Shown: piece after piece, positions 15,221 to 15,866 of the stretch
Layout: the number at the start of each line of letters is the position of its first letter
Position numbering within the stretch: position 1 is the first letter of the stretch
The notes under the pieces: generated by a model
Told to the model about the DNA's origin: nothing
Seen by the model: the letters and a program-made list of their open reading frames with translations, nothing else
Databases searched by the model: none
Assembly: GCF_000003605.2 (NCBI RefSeq)
Contig: NW_003135338.1
Coordinates: 415,248-431,113 of the forward strand
DNA length: 15,866 bases
Origin: Saccoglossus kowalevskii
Taxonomy: Eukaryota > Hemichordata > Enteropneusta > Harrimaniidae
Direction: 5' to 3'
Translations under genes and position numbers: made by a program

Positions 15221-15866
15221 AAATCGAGACAAGTGCACTTGCAAATTCATTTACATAAAATGAACACATTTCGGATAACAAGGACACTATTCCCGAAAAC
15301 AAATAATAAATTATAACACAATTGATCCTTAAATTGTTTTCAGTAGCAAAAGAATCAAGAGAAATAAAATAATGTTATGTAGTTCGATCAAGTTTCTTGC
15401 TATTTAGAGGGTTTTGCGCCCGTTTATTTATGAGCTCGTTCGAGTAAATCACAGAACAGTATGTTCTCATAAACATATATATTGCCATTTCTGCTTCAAT
15501 TTTTGTTATATTTGCACAGATAGGACACAAATGCGGATGAATGCGCCGCAGACATAAACACATACATTAGTGTTGTATCTTGGAAGGTGGATTTGCATCC
15601 TTTCATAGGCTTGCTATATATAGAGAATATGTTTAACTAGTGAGCTATTCATTTGTGAAATTATTTACAAACTTCTAAAGCAAACCTCCTCCTTAATATT
15701 CAGTTTATCAAAAACACTGAATTCAATTTACAAAAAACAAAACAAAAAAAACAAACAAAAAACAATCCAACAAACATCTGATAAAAAAGGAACAATGATT
15801 CGACAACTCAATTTTTTAAATAGTTTGTTTACACACCATGTCCCCATTTTATAACGCGAACAGCCT
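15221..15866. other. AT-rich DNA with an A/C-rich low-complexity stretch
   Basis: Bases 15731-15775 are almost only A and C (CAAAAAACAAAACAAAAAAA and similar). A 62-codon minus frame at 15375-15563 has HPHLCPIC but no recognisable zinc-binding domain. Nothing else is seen up to the window end. Confidence 0.5.

Noticed and set aside
1-15866. CRISPR array or bacterial defence system
   Set aside because: The two tandem arrays have no unique spacers between units, there are no cas-like or operonic genes, and the splice signals and Gypsy relic indicate an animal genome.

Overview
The window looks like intergenic or intronic nuclear DNA of an animal, most likely an invertebrate. It is AT-rich and dense in diverged repeats. 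It has two minisatellites, a long AT microsatellite, foldback elements and a badly broken Ty3/Gypsy pol relic. There is no bacterial gene order, no operon and no ribosome binding site pattern. Two copies of the terminal word TACTGTAAAAC, next to CGCTAA/CGCGAAATTAA-type foldback sequence, recall short repeats I remember from mollusc and other lophotrochozoan genomes. That assignment is from memory and unchecked. No complete protein gene, tRNA, rRNA or CRISPR array is visible.

Layout. Bases 1-1316: a 42-bp tandem repeat of about 31 units, cut by the left window edge and decaying to the right. 1317-3251: unrecognised AT-rich DNA with one short foldback. 3252-4093 (+): a decayed Ty3/Gypsy pol fragment (linker, reverse transcriptase, start of RNase H) with frameshifts, stops, a 17-A run and an internal deletion. 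4556-4919: a less AT-rich, promoter-like stretch followed by two short overlapping open frames. 5414-5610: E-boxes and a foldback repeat. 6060-6146 (-): a convincing single exon, phase 1 at both ends, encoding a transmembrane helix. 6353-6404: a strong hairpin. 7791-9256: an old tandem duplication (416-bp offset) whose second copy is interrupted by about 680 bp flanked by GTAGC. 9919-10326: a 135-codon open frame of unknown meaning. 10585-10822: a MITE-like element with perfect 19-bp inverted ends. 11435-11498: (AT)32. 12058-12116: a compact hairpin resembling a microRNA precursor. 13017-13587: a 19-bp minisatellite of 30 units with higher-order structure and imperfect inverted repeats just outside it. 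13804-13932 and 14336-14417 (+): weak exon candidates. 14420-15866: mostly featureless, with a 16-bp palindrome containing a CRE core.

No set of genes here can be shown to work together. The parts that could belong to host genes are the minus-strand transmembrane exon, the promoter-like block near 4.6 kb and, less surely, the plus-strand exon candidates near 13.8-14.4 kb. The rest is best read as repeat and transposon debris. I found no compelling new biological system. The best leads are the 59-nt hairpin, the 19-bp array with its flanking inverted repeats, and the duplicated, interrupted locus at 7.8-9.3 kb.
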